Source: Spirochaetaceae bacterium
Lineage (GTDB): Bacteria; Spirochaetota; Spirochaetia; Treponematales; Treponemataceae
Direction of reading: 5' to 3'
NCBI GenBank assembly: GCA_031290725.1
Contig: JAITMZ010000114.1
Location: 1 to 16,286, forward strand
DNA: 16,286 nucleotides
In this document: positions 1 to 7,043 of the stretch, in pieces
Layout: every line of letters starts with the position of its first letter
How positions within the stretch are numbered: position 1 is the first letter of the stretch
Made by a program: the position numbers and the translations under genes
Notes under the pieces: generated by a model
Databases searched by the model: none
The model's input: only the letters and a program-made list of their open reading frames with translations
What the model was told of the DNA's origin: nothing

Positions 1-1074
1 CCGGGACAGGGACTGCAGCGCCTTCACCGCCATCTCCAAGGACATCTCCCGCATACCGAAATTTTTCCCGAAATTGATGGTGAGCTGTTCCCCCTGTACC
101 TTCATGATGACCCCCACCCCCCAGGACCGGTGGAACACGAAGTTTTTCTCGTCAAAGGCGATGCGTTTCTCAAAGTCTGCAATGGCTGCGAACACGTCCC
201 GAAATCCCTGGGTGAGATTGGAGATGCGGATGCACGCTTCCAACTGGCTGTGCCCGGCGTATTTCCCTCGGAAACATTCCACCAGTTCCCGCCGGGCAGG
301 CCCGTCCTTGGGATCAATGGACAGGATGAGCTTCAAGATGTCTATCGCCGTGTCCCACTGCTTCTGCGCGCTGTAATACTGGTACAATTCCTGCAAAAGA
401 GGCACGCTTCGTTCCGGAGCGATGGTTTTCGCCGCCTGCCGCTGGATTCGAAAGAAAAAATCTATTTCCTGGGGAATCAACGCCACCAGCTTGGACCAAA
501 TTTCCTTCACCGGATTCAGGGATTTTTGGTTGATGAAGCGGTGTATGGCCTTTTTGTAGTATTCCACGGCCTCTTCTGTTTTTTGCTGCTTCTCACAACG
601 CTCCGCCAAGAGCTTGGCTATGTCCGCTTCCTCATGATCCAGCCGCACTATCTGTTCGTAGATGTCCCATATTTTTTCGTTCCCCTCTTCCCGGTAGCAA
701 TCGGCCAGGGTTCTCATGGCGAATTTGTTGGTTCCGTCTTCCTGCAGGATGGTCTCGCAGAGATGCACCACGATGTTGTTCTTGCGGTGCTCCAGCAACA
801 GACCCACCAGGGTTTCCATGGCCGAATTGTCCAGGGAATGTTTCTTCAGGGCCAACATGCCGGAAATGTACAGGGCGATGATGCTGTTTTTTGTGTGCTG
901 TAGATGTTCATCGCATATCTGCTTAACCTCATCTATGCAATCCTCGGCAATCGCCGAGTCCACCACCACCGCCAATTCGCCGAGGTTAGATTTTGAAAAA
1001 TTGCTGATCGTCGCCCGGGTCCATTTTTCTTCAACCAGCATACTTTGGACTTTCTTCGCCAATTCTTCAGACAT
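1..1074 (-). CDS. greA: Spirochaete-type long GreA, N-terminal part (cut by left window edge)
   Basis: The reading frame is open from ATG at 1074 to the window edge, giving 358 residues with no stop. It starts MSEELAKKVQSMLVEEKW and is mostly helical and repeat-like, for example AVEYYKKAIH at about residues 169-178, as in TPR/HEAT-type solenoids. Near residues 315-321 it has HRSWGVG, followed by a beta-rich stretch (GVIMKVQGEQLTINFGKN), a small SH3/Tudor-like module seen in the long GreA proteins of Treponema and Borrelia (about 900 residues). In that family the ordinary GreA coiled coil and C-terminal domain come last and rescue backtracked RNA polymerase by stimulating transcript cleavage. 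That part lies outside the window, so the name rests on the N-terminal extension only. A good ribosome site (AAGGAGAA) precedes the ATG. No clear promoter lies directly upstream, so it may depend partly on readthrough from the TPR gene before it. Confidence 0.72.
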   Translation of the reverse strand, partial: MSEELAKKVQSMLVEEKWTRATISNFSKSNLGELAVVVDSAIAEDCIDEVKQICDEHLQHTKNSIIALYISGMLALKKHSLDNSAMETLVGLLLEHRKNNIVVHLCETILQEDGTNKFAMRTLADCYREEGNEKIWDIYEQIVRLDHEEADIAKLLAERCEKQQKTEEAVEYYKKAIHRFINQKSLNPVKEIWSKLVALIPQEIDFFFRIQRQAAKTIAPERSVPLLQELYQYYSAQKQWDTAIDILKLILSIDPKDGPARRELVECFRGKYAGHSQLEACIRISNLTQGFRDVFAAIADFEKRIAFDEKNFVFHRSWGVGVIMKVQGEQLTINFGKNFGMREMSLEMAVKALQSLSR

Positions 1075-1100
1075 TACGTTCTCCTTGTAAAAAAACTGAA

Positions 1101-1136
1101 GAACACCCTTAAAAACCTTGTTTTTTTAAGGTGTTC
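1101..1136 (-). terminator. Hairpin with T-tract between the TPR gene and greA
   Basis: Read on the minus strand, GAACACCTTAAAAA pairs with TTTTTAAGGGTGTTC (one bulged G), then TTCAG and a run of seven T at 1089-1095. It lies after the TPR gene stop and just before the greA ribosome site, so it may end the TPR transcript or attenuate readthrough into greA. A weaker 5-bp stem (ACCGA/TCGGT, 1188-1201) nearer the TPR stop may help. The rest of 1075-1215 shows no gene. Confidence 0.6.
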
Positions 1137-1215
1137 CGATAAAAAATGTAATCGCACACGCAATTACCAGGCACGCCGGAAAATTTAACCGAGTTTTCGG
1201 TGTACCCTGAGCGCC

Positions 1216-2172
1216 TCACAGGACACCCGTATATTGCTTATACACTTCTTCATCAAGCAATTTAATTTTTAGCAGCGTTTCCTCGATCTTTGACCGGTCT
1301 TTCTGAAGCACCATCAAGTGGTCGATGAGCCAGAAATAGTGGTTGATCAACCGGGGGACCAAAATCGCGGGGTCACCGCCGCTTTCCTTCGAGGCAATTT
1401 CATGCTCATAGATAGACTGCTTTAACTTACCCGCCTCAAGCGCCCGCAGCTCCCGCTTTACGGAAAAGATGCCGTACAAAAAACCGTACACCGGTATCCA
1501 TTCCAAGAGGGAATTCCCGGAAAACCCCTTCTCTTCCACCAGTTCAATCAGACGGCGAATCATCCCGGAATCCAAAAAACAAAGGTCTATCTTTGAAGGG
1601 TCCAAAAAAAACGCCTCTCGAAACAAGACCTTTGCATTGCGGTCGTTCCCGCACAGGGCATAACAATCCGCCATCTCCGCCAGCACCGGCGCCAAATCCG
1701 GTGTGATGGCGTTGGCCTCCACCAGATACTGGAGCGCCGTTTCGTATTCCCCCAATTTTTTGTAACACAGGCCGATCCGCCGGTACACCACCCCCTTGTG
1801 CTGCACCTGATGCAGGCCCAAGGAAGTTAAAAAACAATCCAGGGCCGCGGAAAAAACGCCCTTCATCAAGGCGTGAACGGCCCGCTCACCGCCGCTATCC
1901 TGTTTTACCCCTCCGTAGGTCTCCCGAATAAACAACAAAAATTGTTTCCACCGGCGGATCAGATACTCCCCATAATCTATCCGGTCATCCAAATCCTTTT
2001 GCGCCGGTATTTTGTCAATCCAAAAATTCACGCAATGCAGTACAAATTCAATTTCAGGGTTCTCCAAATCAGCGGTGAGCGCGTCTTCTATCACAGGCTT
2101 GGCTCTACCCGGTTCTCCCGCTTCAAGAAATTCGTATACCTGCTGTAAATTTGCATCAGATTGAACACTCAT
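1216..2172 (-). CDS. TPR-containing cytoplasmic protein, function unknown
   Basis: This gene encodes 318 residues if it starts at MSVQSDANLQQVYEF. There is no signal peptide or membrane segment. It is helical, with a clear TPR pair in the middle: GVVYRRIGLCYKKLGEYETA followed by YLVEANAITPDLAPVLAEMADCYALCGNDRNAKVLF. TPR repeats bind partner proteins, but the partner cannot be read from the sequence. The frame stays open upstream to a TTG at 2235, but a near-perfect promoter sits inside that extension (TATAAT at 2188-2183), so the real start must be at 2178 or 2172. It is transcribed away from gcvT and toward greA, which also begins with a helical-repeat region. That suggests, without proving, a role in transcription or stress adaptation. 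Confidence 0.8.
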   Translation of the reverse strand: MSVQSDANLQQVYEFLEAGEPGRAKPVIEDALTADLENPEIEFVLHCVNFWIDKIPAQKDLDDRIDYGEYLIRRWKQFLLFIRETYGGVKQDSGGERAVHALMKGVFSAALDCFLTSLGLHQVQHKGVVYRRIGLCYKKLGEYETALQYLVEANAITPDLAPVLAEMADCYALCGNDRNAKVLFREAFFLDPSKIDLCFLDSGMIRRLIELVEEKGFSGNSLLEWIPVYGFLYGIFSVKRELRALEAGKLKQSIYEHEIASKESGGDPAILVPRLINHYFWLIDHLMVLQKDRSKIEETLLKIKLLDEEVYKQYTGVL

Positions 2173-2182
2173 ATCCATTTTC

Positions 2183-2211
2183 ATTATAACATACGACCCA
2201 GAATTAGTCAA
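2183..2211 (-). promoter_or_regulatory. Promoter of the TPR gene (leaderless type)
   Basis: On the minus strand, TTGACT (2211-2206), a 17-base spacer, then TATAAT (2188-2183). ATG codons lie 4 and 10 bases after the -10 box, so the expected transcript start falls at or just before the start codon. No ribosome site is possible. Confidence 0.85.
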
Positions 2212-2284
2212 GTGTGTTTTCGTCTTTTTTTTCAAAGAAAAACAGAGGATTTTTCATAAATTTTAACAAATTTTTCATTTTTTC

Positions 2285-2313
2285 TTGACATTTTATCTAA
2301 ATGGGTATATACT
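2285..2313 (+). promoter_or_regulatory. Promoter of the gcv-lgt operon (leaderless type)
   Basis: TTGACA (2285-2290), a 17-base spacer, then TATACT (2308-2313). The gcvT ATG is at 2321, seven bases after the -10 box, so the mRNA should start at or next to the start codon. There is no Shine-Dalgarno sequence and no room for a glycine riboswitch. The spacing between this -35 box and the divergent TPR-gene -35 box is 73 AT-rich bases. Confidence 0.88.
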
Positions 2314-2320
2314 GAATATT

Positions 2321-3400
2321 ATGGAAAAGAAAACTCCGCTTTACCAGTGGCACCAATCCCACGGGGGCAAAATCGTTCCTTTCGCCGGGTATTTACTGCC
2401 CGTTCAATATGCGGCCGGCGTGATTACCGAGCATCAGGGGGTACGCACCAAAGCCGGACTATTCGATGTGTCCCACATGGGGGAACTGGAGATTTCCGGT
2501 CAGGACGCCCTTTCCAACCTGCAAAACCTGCTGTCCAACGACTTCACCAACATGACCGTTGGCCGGGTGCGTTACACCCTGATGTGCAATGACTCGGGGG
2601 GTATTGTGGACGATCTGGTGGTGTGCAAGATGGAAGAAACCCGCTACATCCTGGTGGTGAATGCCGCGAACCGGGACAAGGATTACGCCTGGGTCAGATC
2701 GCACCTGTTCGGCAAGGCCGCCTGCCGTGACATCTCCGACTCGCTGGCCCAGATTGCCCTCCAGGGGCCGGCTTCCCCGGGGATTCTCGCGGGCCTTTCC
2801 CGTACCATTCCGGAAAAGTACTATACCTTTATTGAAAAGGGTACTGTGGGGGGCATCAACTGCATCGTGTCCCGTACGGGGTATACCGGCGAGCTGGGCT
2901 ACGAATTGTATTGCCCGGCACAGGATGCGGAGGCCCTCTGGGAAAAACTGCTCGCTGCGGGCAAAGACGCGGGGCTTATTCCCTGCGGATTGGGCGCCCG
3001 CGACACCCTTCGCCTGGAGGCCGCCATGCCCCTTTACGGCCACGAGATGACCGACGAGATTACCCCCTTCGAGGCGGCGCTGCACTTCGCGGTGAAGATG
3101 GACAAGGGTGATTTTATCGGCAAAAAGGCCCTGGCGGGTCACGAAAAACCGGCGCGCACCCGGGTTGGCCTCAGGGTCACCGGGCGCGGCATTGCCCGGG
3201 GCGGAGAGGACCTGTTTCTGGCCAGCAAGGGGGTAGGCAAAACCACGTCGGGCACCTTCTGCCCCTTCCTGCAGGCGCCTCTGGCCATGGCGCTGGTAAA
3301 CACCGATGCCGGTGCGGAGGGTACGGTCATCGAGGTAGATATTCGCGGTAAAAGGGTTGAAGCGGAGGTTGTGCCGCTGCCTTTTTACAAACGTCCATAA
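2321..3400 (+). CDS. gcvT: Glycine cleavage system T protein (aminomethyltransferase)
   Basis: 359 residues, the normal length for GcvT. T protein takes the aminomethyl group from the lipoyl arm of H protein, releases ammonia and makes 5,10-methylene-tetrahydrofolate in the cytoplasm. Family hallmarks seen: TPLYQWH and GGKIVPFAGYLLPVQY at the N-terminus, GLFDVSHMGE, GRVRYTLMCNDSGGIVDDL (the Asp pair at 97-98 matches the catalytic Asp region), SRTGYTGELGYELYCP, and GLGARDTLRLEAAMPLYGHE. The start is ATG 2321: codons upstream in frame run through the promoter -35 box. First gene of the gcvT-gcvH-gcvPA-gcvPB-membrane protein-lgt operon. Apparently leaderless, unlike the operon's inner genes. Confidence 0.97.
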   Translation: MEKKTPLYQWHQSHGGKIVPFAGYLLPVQYAAGVITEHQGVRTKAGLFDVSHMGELEISGQDALSNLQNLLSNDFTNMTVGRVRYTLMCNDSGGIVDDLVVCKMEETRYILVVNAANRDKDYAWVRSHLFGKAACRDISDSLAQIALQGPASPGILAGLSRTIPEKYYTFIEKGTVGGINCIVSRTGYTGELGYELYCPAQDAEALWEKLLAAGKDAGLIPCGLGARDTLRLEAAMPLYGHEMTDEITPFEAALHFAVKMDKGDFIGKKALAGHEKPARTRVGLRVTGRGIARGGEDLFLASKGVGKTTSGTFCPFLQAPLAMALVNTDAGAEGTVIEVDIRGKRVEAEVVPLPFYKRP

Positions 3401-3403
3401 TTT

Positions 3404-3424
3404 GCAGCCGCCCCGCGCGGCTGT
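3404..3424 (+). other. GC-rich hairpin between gcvT and gcvH
   Basis: CAGCCGC (3405-3411) pairs with GCGGCTG (3417-3423) across a 5-base loop, with a possible G-T closing pair. No T-run follows, so it is not a normal terminator. It sits just upstream of the gcvH ribosome site and may stabilise or process the mRNA. Confidence 0.55.
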
Positions 3425-3440
3425 GTACGAGGAGTATATT

Positions 3441-3815
3441 ATGAATTTTCCTGAGGAACTGAGATTCGCCAAGTCCCATGAATGGGTACGCGTTTTGGAT
3501 GACGGCCTTCTGGAGATCGGCATCAGCGATTTTGCCCAGGACCAGCTCGGGGATGTGGTCTTTGCCAACCTGCCGGAGGCGGGGGACAAACTGACCGCCG
3601 GGGAATCCTTCGCCGATGTGGAGTCGGTCAAGGCGGTGTCGGACATCTACAGTCCCGTCACCGGTACCGTGGAGGAAGTGAACCAGACGGTGCTGACGGA
3701 CCCGGCGCTGATCAACACTGCGCCCTACGGCACCTGGCTTATCCGCGCCAGGGGCAAAGCTGCGGAGGGTGAGTTGCTTTCCGCCGCGGAATATCAGGCG
3801 CTGGTGGAAGCATAG
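3441..3815 (+). CDS. gcvH: Glycine cleavage system H protein (lipoyl carrier)
   Basis: 124 residues, typical for GcvH. It carries the aminomethyl intermediate on a lipoylated lysine and shuttles between P, T and L proteins. The lipoylation motif ESVKAVSDIYSPVTG places the lysine at residue 64, the usual position. Other family signatures are KSHEWVRV, GISDFAQDQLGDVVFANLPE and DPALINTAPYGTWL. The start at ATG 3441 is chosen because ACGAGGAG lies seven bases upstream and the protein then begins at the family's normal N-terminus. It lies 40 bases after gcvT and 22 bases before gcvPA. Lipoylation must come from genes outside the window, since no lipA, lipB or lplA is present. Confidence 0.98.
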   Translation: MNFPEELRFAKSHEWVRVLDDGLLEIGISDFAQDQLGDVVFANLPEAGDKLTAGESFADVESVKAVSDIYSPVTGTVEEVNQTVLTDPALINTAPYGTWLIRARGKAAEGELLSAAEYQALVEA

Positions 3816-3837
3816 CCGTTTATTGAGGGAGATTACC

Positions 3838-5169
3838 ATGGGCACCTACATACCGGCCACCCCAAATGACCGCGATAAAATGTTGAAAGCCGTTGGGCGC
3901 CGTTCGGTGGATGAATTGTTCGCCCCGGTACCCAGCCAAATGCTCTTAAAGGAATTAAAAATTCCTTCGGGCATGTCGGAACTGGAAGCCTTCAGGACGA
4001 TGGAAGGGCTGGCGGGAAAAAATACGGTTTTCAAGACCGTTTTTCGCGGCGCCGGGGCATACCGGCACTACATTCCCGCTGCGGTGAAGCGTATCACCGC
4101 CAACGAAACCTTCATCACCGCCTACACGCCCTATCAGGCGGAAATTTCCCAGGGAATTTTGCAGTCCATCTTTGAGTACCAGACTATGATCTGCGAACTC
4201 ACCGGCATGGACGTGGCAAATGCCTCGGTGTACGATGGGGGAAGCGCGGCAGCGGAGGCGGTGAACATGGCGCGCTCACGAAACCGCGACACCGTTTATG
4301 TCTCGGAAGGGACCAATCCCCAAGTCTTGGACACCATCCGCACCTACTGTTTCGGCTACGGCATTCCGGTGAAAACCGTGTCCTTGGAAAAGGGCGTTAC
4401 GGACATCGCCGCCCTGAAGAAGGCGCTGGGTGCCGACGCTGCCTGCTTCTACCTGCAGCAGCCCAATTATTTCGGCCTCCTAGAAGATGCCGTTGCGGCC
4501 GCCCAAGCCGTTCACGCCGCCGGTGCCCTGCTGATTGAGGGGGTCAACCCCATCTCCCTGGGGATACTGGAAAGCCCCGGAGCGTGCGGAGCGGACATAG
4601 CCGTGGGCGAAGGTCAGCCCTTGGGAATGCCCTTGGCTTTCGGCGGGCCCTACTTGGGCTTTATGGCCTGCAAAGCGCCCCTTATGCGAAAAATGCCCGG
4701 CAGAATCGTGGGGGCCACCACGGACGCCGCGGGAAGGCGGGCATTTGTGCTCACCCTGCAAGCCCGGGAGCAGCACATTCGCCGGGAAAAGGCATCCAGC
4801 AACCTGTGTTCCAACGAGGCCCACTGCGCCCTCACCGCGGCGGTGTATCTGTCCGTGATGGGCGCCGGCGGATTGGCGGAAGCGGCGCGGCAGAGCCACG
4901 CAAAGGCGGTCTATGCGGCAAAACAGATTTCATCGGTGAAGGGCTGCGAGCCGGTCTATGGCGGCGCGTTTTTTAACGAATTCCTCACCCGCTGCCCGGA
5001 CGTTGGCGCGGCGTTGGGAGCGCTGGAAAAAGAAGGAATTCTGGGGGGGCTCCCGGTGCGTAATCTGCCGGAAGGCGGTCACGCGCTCCTGTGGGCGTTC
5101 ACCGAGTTGAACACCAAGACGGAAATCGACCGGCTGGTGCATATTTTGAAAGAAACCAACGGGAGGTGA
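3838..5169 (+). CDS. gcvPA: Glycine dehydrogenase (decarboxylating) subunit 1, P protein N-half
   Basis: 443 residues, the usual size of the N-terminal subunit in bacteria that split P protein in two. With subunit 2 it forms the PLP enzyme that decarboxylates glycine and loads the aminomethyl group onto GcvH. Recognisable stretches include YIPATPNDRDKMLKAVG, FRGAGAYRHYIPAAVK, TAYTPYQAEISQGILQ, YDGGSAAAEAVNMA and GRIVGATTDAAGRRAFVLTL, all typical of this subunit. The start at ATG 3838 follows a TGAGGGAGA ribosome site. The stop at 5169 is three bases before gcvPB, whose ribosome site (GGGAGG) overlaps the end of this gene, so the two subunits are probably made by coupled translation. This subunit lacks the PLP lysine, as expected. 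Confidence 0.97.
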   Translation: MGTYIPATPNDRDKMLKAVGRRSVDELFAPVPSQMLLKELKIPSGMSELEAFRTMEGLAGKNTVFKTVFRGAGAYRHYIPAAVKRITANETFITAYTPYQAEISQGILQSIFEYQTMICELTGMDVANASVYDGGSAAAEAVNMARSRNRDTVYVSEGTNPQVLDTIRTYCFGYGIPVKTVSLEKGVTDIAALKKALGADAACFYLQQPNYFGLLEDAVAAAQAVHAAGALLIEGVNPISLGILESPGACGADIAVGEGQPLGMPLAFGGPYLGFMACKAPLMRKMPGRIVGATTDAAGRRAFVLTLQAREQHIRREKASSNLCSNEAHCALTAAVYLSVMGAGGLAEAARQSHAKAVYAAKQISSVKGCEPVYGGAFFNEFLTRCPDVGAALGALEKEGILGGLPVRNLPEGGHALLWAFTELNTKTEIDRLVHILKETNGR

Positions 5170-5172
5170 AGT

Positions 5173-6627
5173 ATGAAGCTAATATTTGAAAAGGGCAAAC
5201 CCGGACGGGGCTGTTCCATATTGCCCCCCTGCGACGTGCCCGGTGCGGCGATTCCCCTGGCCCTGGCCCGCAAATCCCCGCCCCGCCTTCCTTGGGTGGA
5301 TGAAAACGAAATTTCCCGCCACTACAGCGCCTTGGCAAAACGGGCTTTCGGGGTGAACGACGGGTTTTATCCCTTGGGATCCTGTACGATGAAATACAAC
5401 CCCAAAGTAAACGAAGAGACCGCCGGGCTGGGGGGCTTCACCGGGATCCACCCGCTGCAAGACGACCGGACTATCCAAGGCGCCCTGGGGGTGCTGGACG
5501 CCGCAGGCCGGTACCTCACGGAAATCACCGGCATGGACGCCATGACCTTCCAACCTGCGGCGGGCGCCCACGGTGAATTGACGGGGCTGCTCCTTATAAA
5601 AGCTTACCATGCGGCGCGGGGTGACAATGGCCGCACCAAAATCATCGTGCCCGACTCGGCCCACGGAACCAACCCAGCGAGCGCCGCCATGGCGGGCTTC
5701 TCGGTGGTGAATATCCCCTCCACCGGTGAAGGTTGCGTTGACCTGGCCGCCCTCAGGACCGCCGTGGGGCCCGATACCGCCGGTCTCATGCTCACCAATC
5801 CCAACACCCTGGGCATGTTCGACCCGAATATCGCCGAAATCACGTCCATTGTACACCAGGCCGGGGGCCTCAACTACTACGACGGCGCCAACCTGAACGC
5901 CGTGGTGGGCATCGTGCGGCCCGGCGACATGGGTTTCGACGTGGTGCACCTGAATCTACACAAGACTTTCTCAACGCCCCACGGCGGCGGCGGGCCCGGT
6001 TCCGGCGCGGTGGGCTGCAAGGCCGTCATGGAGCCCTTTCTGCCGCGCCCGTGGGTCAAAAAAACGGACGGCGCCCTGTGCTTCGACCATGACCGCCCCC
6101 AGAGCATCGGCCAGGTGCGGGCATTCCACGGCAATTTTCTGGTGGTAGTCCGGGCTCTCACCTACCTGCTTATGATGGGCAAGGAAGGCATCCCGGAGGT
6201 CGCCCGAAACGCGGTGCTCAACGCCAACTACCTGCTCTCCCGGCTGTTGGATACATACGACGCTGCCCCTGCGGAGGTATACAAAAAGGGTGTACCCTGT
6301 ATGCACGAGTTCGTCCTTTCTCTGGAAAGACTCAAGGAAGAAACCGGCGTCTCCGCCATGGATGTAGCCAAGGCGCTGCAGGACAAAAATATGCACCCGC
6401 CCACAATGTACTTCCCGCTGATTGTGCACGAGGCCCTCATGGTGGAGCCCACGGAAACCGAGAGTCTGGAAACTCTGGACGCGGCGGCGGACGCCCTGCT
6501 GGAAATTTATCACCAGGCCCAGCACGATGCCGCCGCCCTCCATGCGGCACCGGTGACTACGGTCATCGGACGTCCGGACGACGTGAAGGCGGCACGGGAT
6601 ACAGAGATACGGTATCGTTTTCAATGA
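5173..6627 (+). CDS. gcvPB: Glycine dehydrogenase (decarboxylating) subunit 2, P protein C-half with PLP lysine
   Basis: 484 residues, normal for the C-terminal P subunit. It holds the PLP site: LNLHKTFSTPHGGGGPGSG, with the Schiff-base lysine at residue 264. Other landmarks are YPLGSCTMKYNPK near the N-terminus, HPLQDDRTIQGALGVL, FQPAAGAHGELTGLLL, PDSAHGTNPASAAMAGF and HNFLVVVRAL-like text in the second half. It pairs with GcvPA to decarboxylate glycine. The start follows GGGAGGTGAAGT. The stop TGA overlaps the next gene's ATG (ATGA at 6624-6627), so that membrane protein is translationally coupled to it. No dihydrolipoamide dehydrogenase gene follows, so the L protein must be supplied from elsewhere, perhaps shared with another 2-oxoacid complex. 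Confidence 0.97.
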   Translation: MKLIFEKGKPGRGCSILPPCDVPGAAIPLALARKSPPRLPWVDENEISRHYSALAKRAFGVNDGFYPLGSCTMKYNPKVNEETAGLGGFTGIHPLQDDRTIQGALGVLDAAGRYLTEITGMDAMTFQPAAGAHGELTGLLLIKAYHAARGDNGRTKIIVPDSAHGTNPASAAMAGFSVVNIPSTGEGCVDLAALRTAVGPDTAGLMLTNPNTLGMFDPNIAEITSIVHQAGGLNYYDGANLNAVVGIVRPGDMGFDVVHLNLHKTFSTPHGGGGPGSGAVGCKAVMEPFLPRPWVKKTDGALCFDHDRPQSIGQVRAFHGNFLVVVRALTYLLMMGKEGIPEVARNAVLNANYLLSRLLDTYDAAPAEVYKKGVPCMHEFVLSLERLKEETGVSAMDVAKALQDKNMHPPTMYFPLIVHEALMVEPTETESLETLDAAADALLEIYHQAQHDAAALHAAPVTTVIGRPDDVKAARDTEIRYRFQ

Positions 6628-7043
6628 ACCCGTATCGGTATATCCGCTGGTTGCCGCTGGTTTATGAAGTGGTTCGTTTGACCATGCTGATTGCCGTATA
6701 CCCCGAATACGCCATGAAAAGCTTCCCGGTATCCTGGTATGCGGCATCCCCTCTGCTTGTGCTGTGCCCCATCCTCGTTCTGCTGTACCTGTTTGATGAT
6801 GCCTACTCAACGGTGTATTTTCGGGTCTACTCCCTGACAAAATTCCTGTCCGCCCTGGGAATCACCACCTATATCATCGGCGAGTCCACAGCCGCTCTTG
6901 CCAATCGCCTTTCCCTGAACGGCAATTATGTACTCAAACGCTTTGGCTTGCTGCTGATTTTTTTGGTTTTTGATGTTATACTTTATATTACCCTGTTAAA
7001 ATGGGAAAGGAAAAAGAACCATACCGATGTTATTGATTGTTAA
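6624..7043 (+). CDS. Small multi-pass membrane protein, unknown function
   Basis: 139 residues with about four hydrophobic helices (roughly 8-27, 41-58, 70-86 and 105-126) and a charged C-terminal tail (KWERKKNHTD). I do not recognise the family. It overlaps gcvPB by 4 bases and lgt by 17 bases, so all three are very likely translated as a coupled set. The membrane location and overlap fit a partner or accessory of Lgt better than of soluble glycine cleavage, but that is inference from position only. There is no signal sequence cleavage site and no catalytic motif. Codon use looks like its neighbours. The lgt ribosome site appears to lie inside its last codons. Confidence 0.75.
   Translation: MNPYRYIRWLPLVYEVVRLTMLIAVYPEYAMKSFPVSWYAASPLLVLCPILVLLYLFDDAYSTVYFRVYSLTKFLSALGITTYIIGESTAALANRLSLNGNYVLKRFGLLLIFLVFDVILYITLLKWERKKNHTDVIDC

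Noticed and set aside
130..903. 257-residue open frame on the plus strand
   Set aside because: Antisense to the greA extension, which has a good start, ribosome site and recognisable family text.
2173..2235. N-terminal extension of the TPR protein from the TTG at 2235
   Set aside because: It would read through the promoter and has no ribosome site.
2212..2320. Glycine riboswitch before gcvT
   Set aside because: The promoter's -10 box ends seven bases before ATG, leaving no leader to fold.
2459..3646. 395-residue open frame on the minus strand
   Set aside because: Antisense to gcvT and gcvH; composition typical of a shadow.
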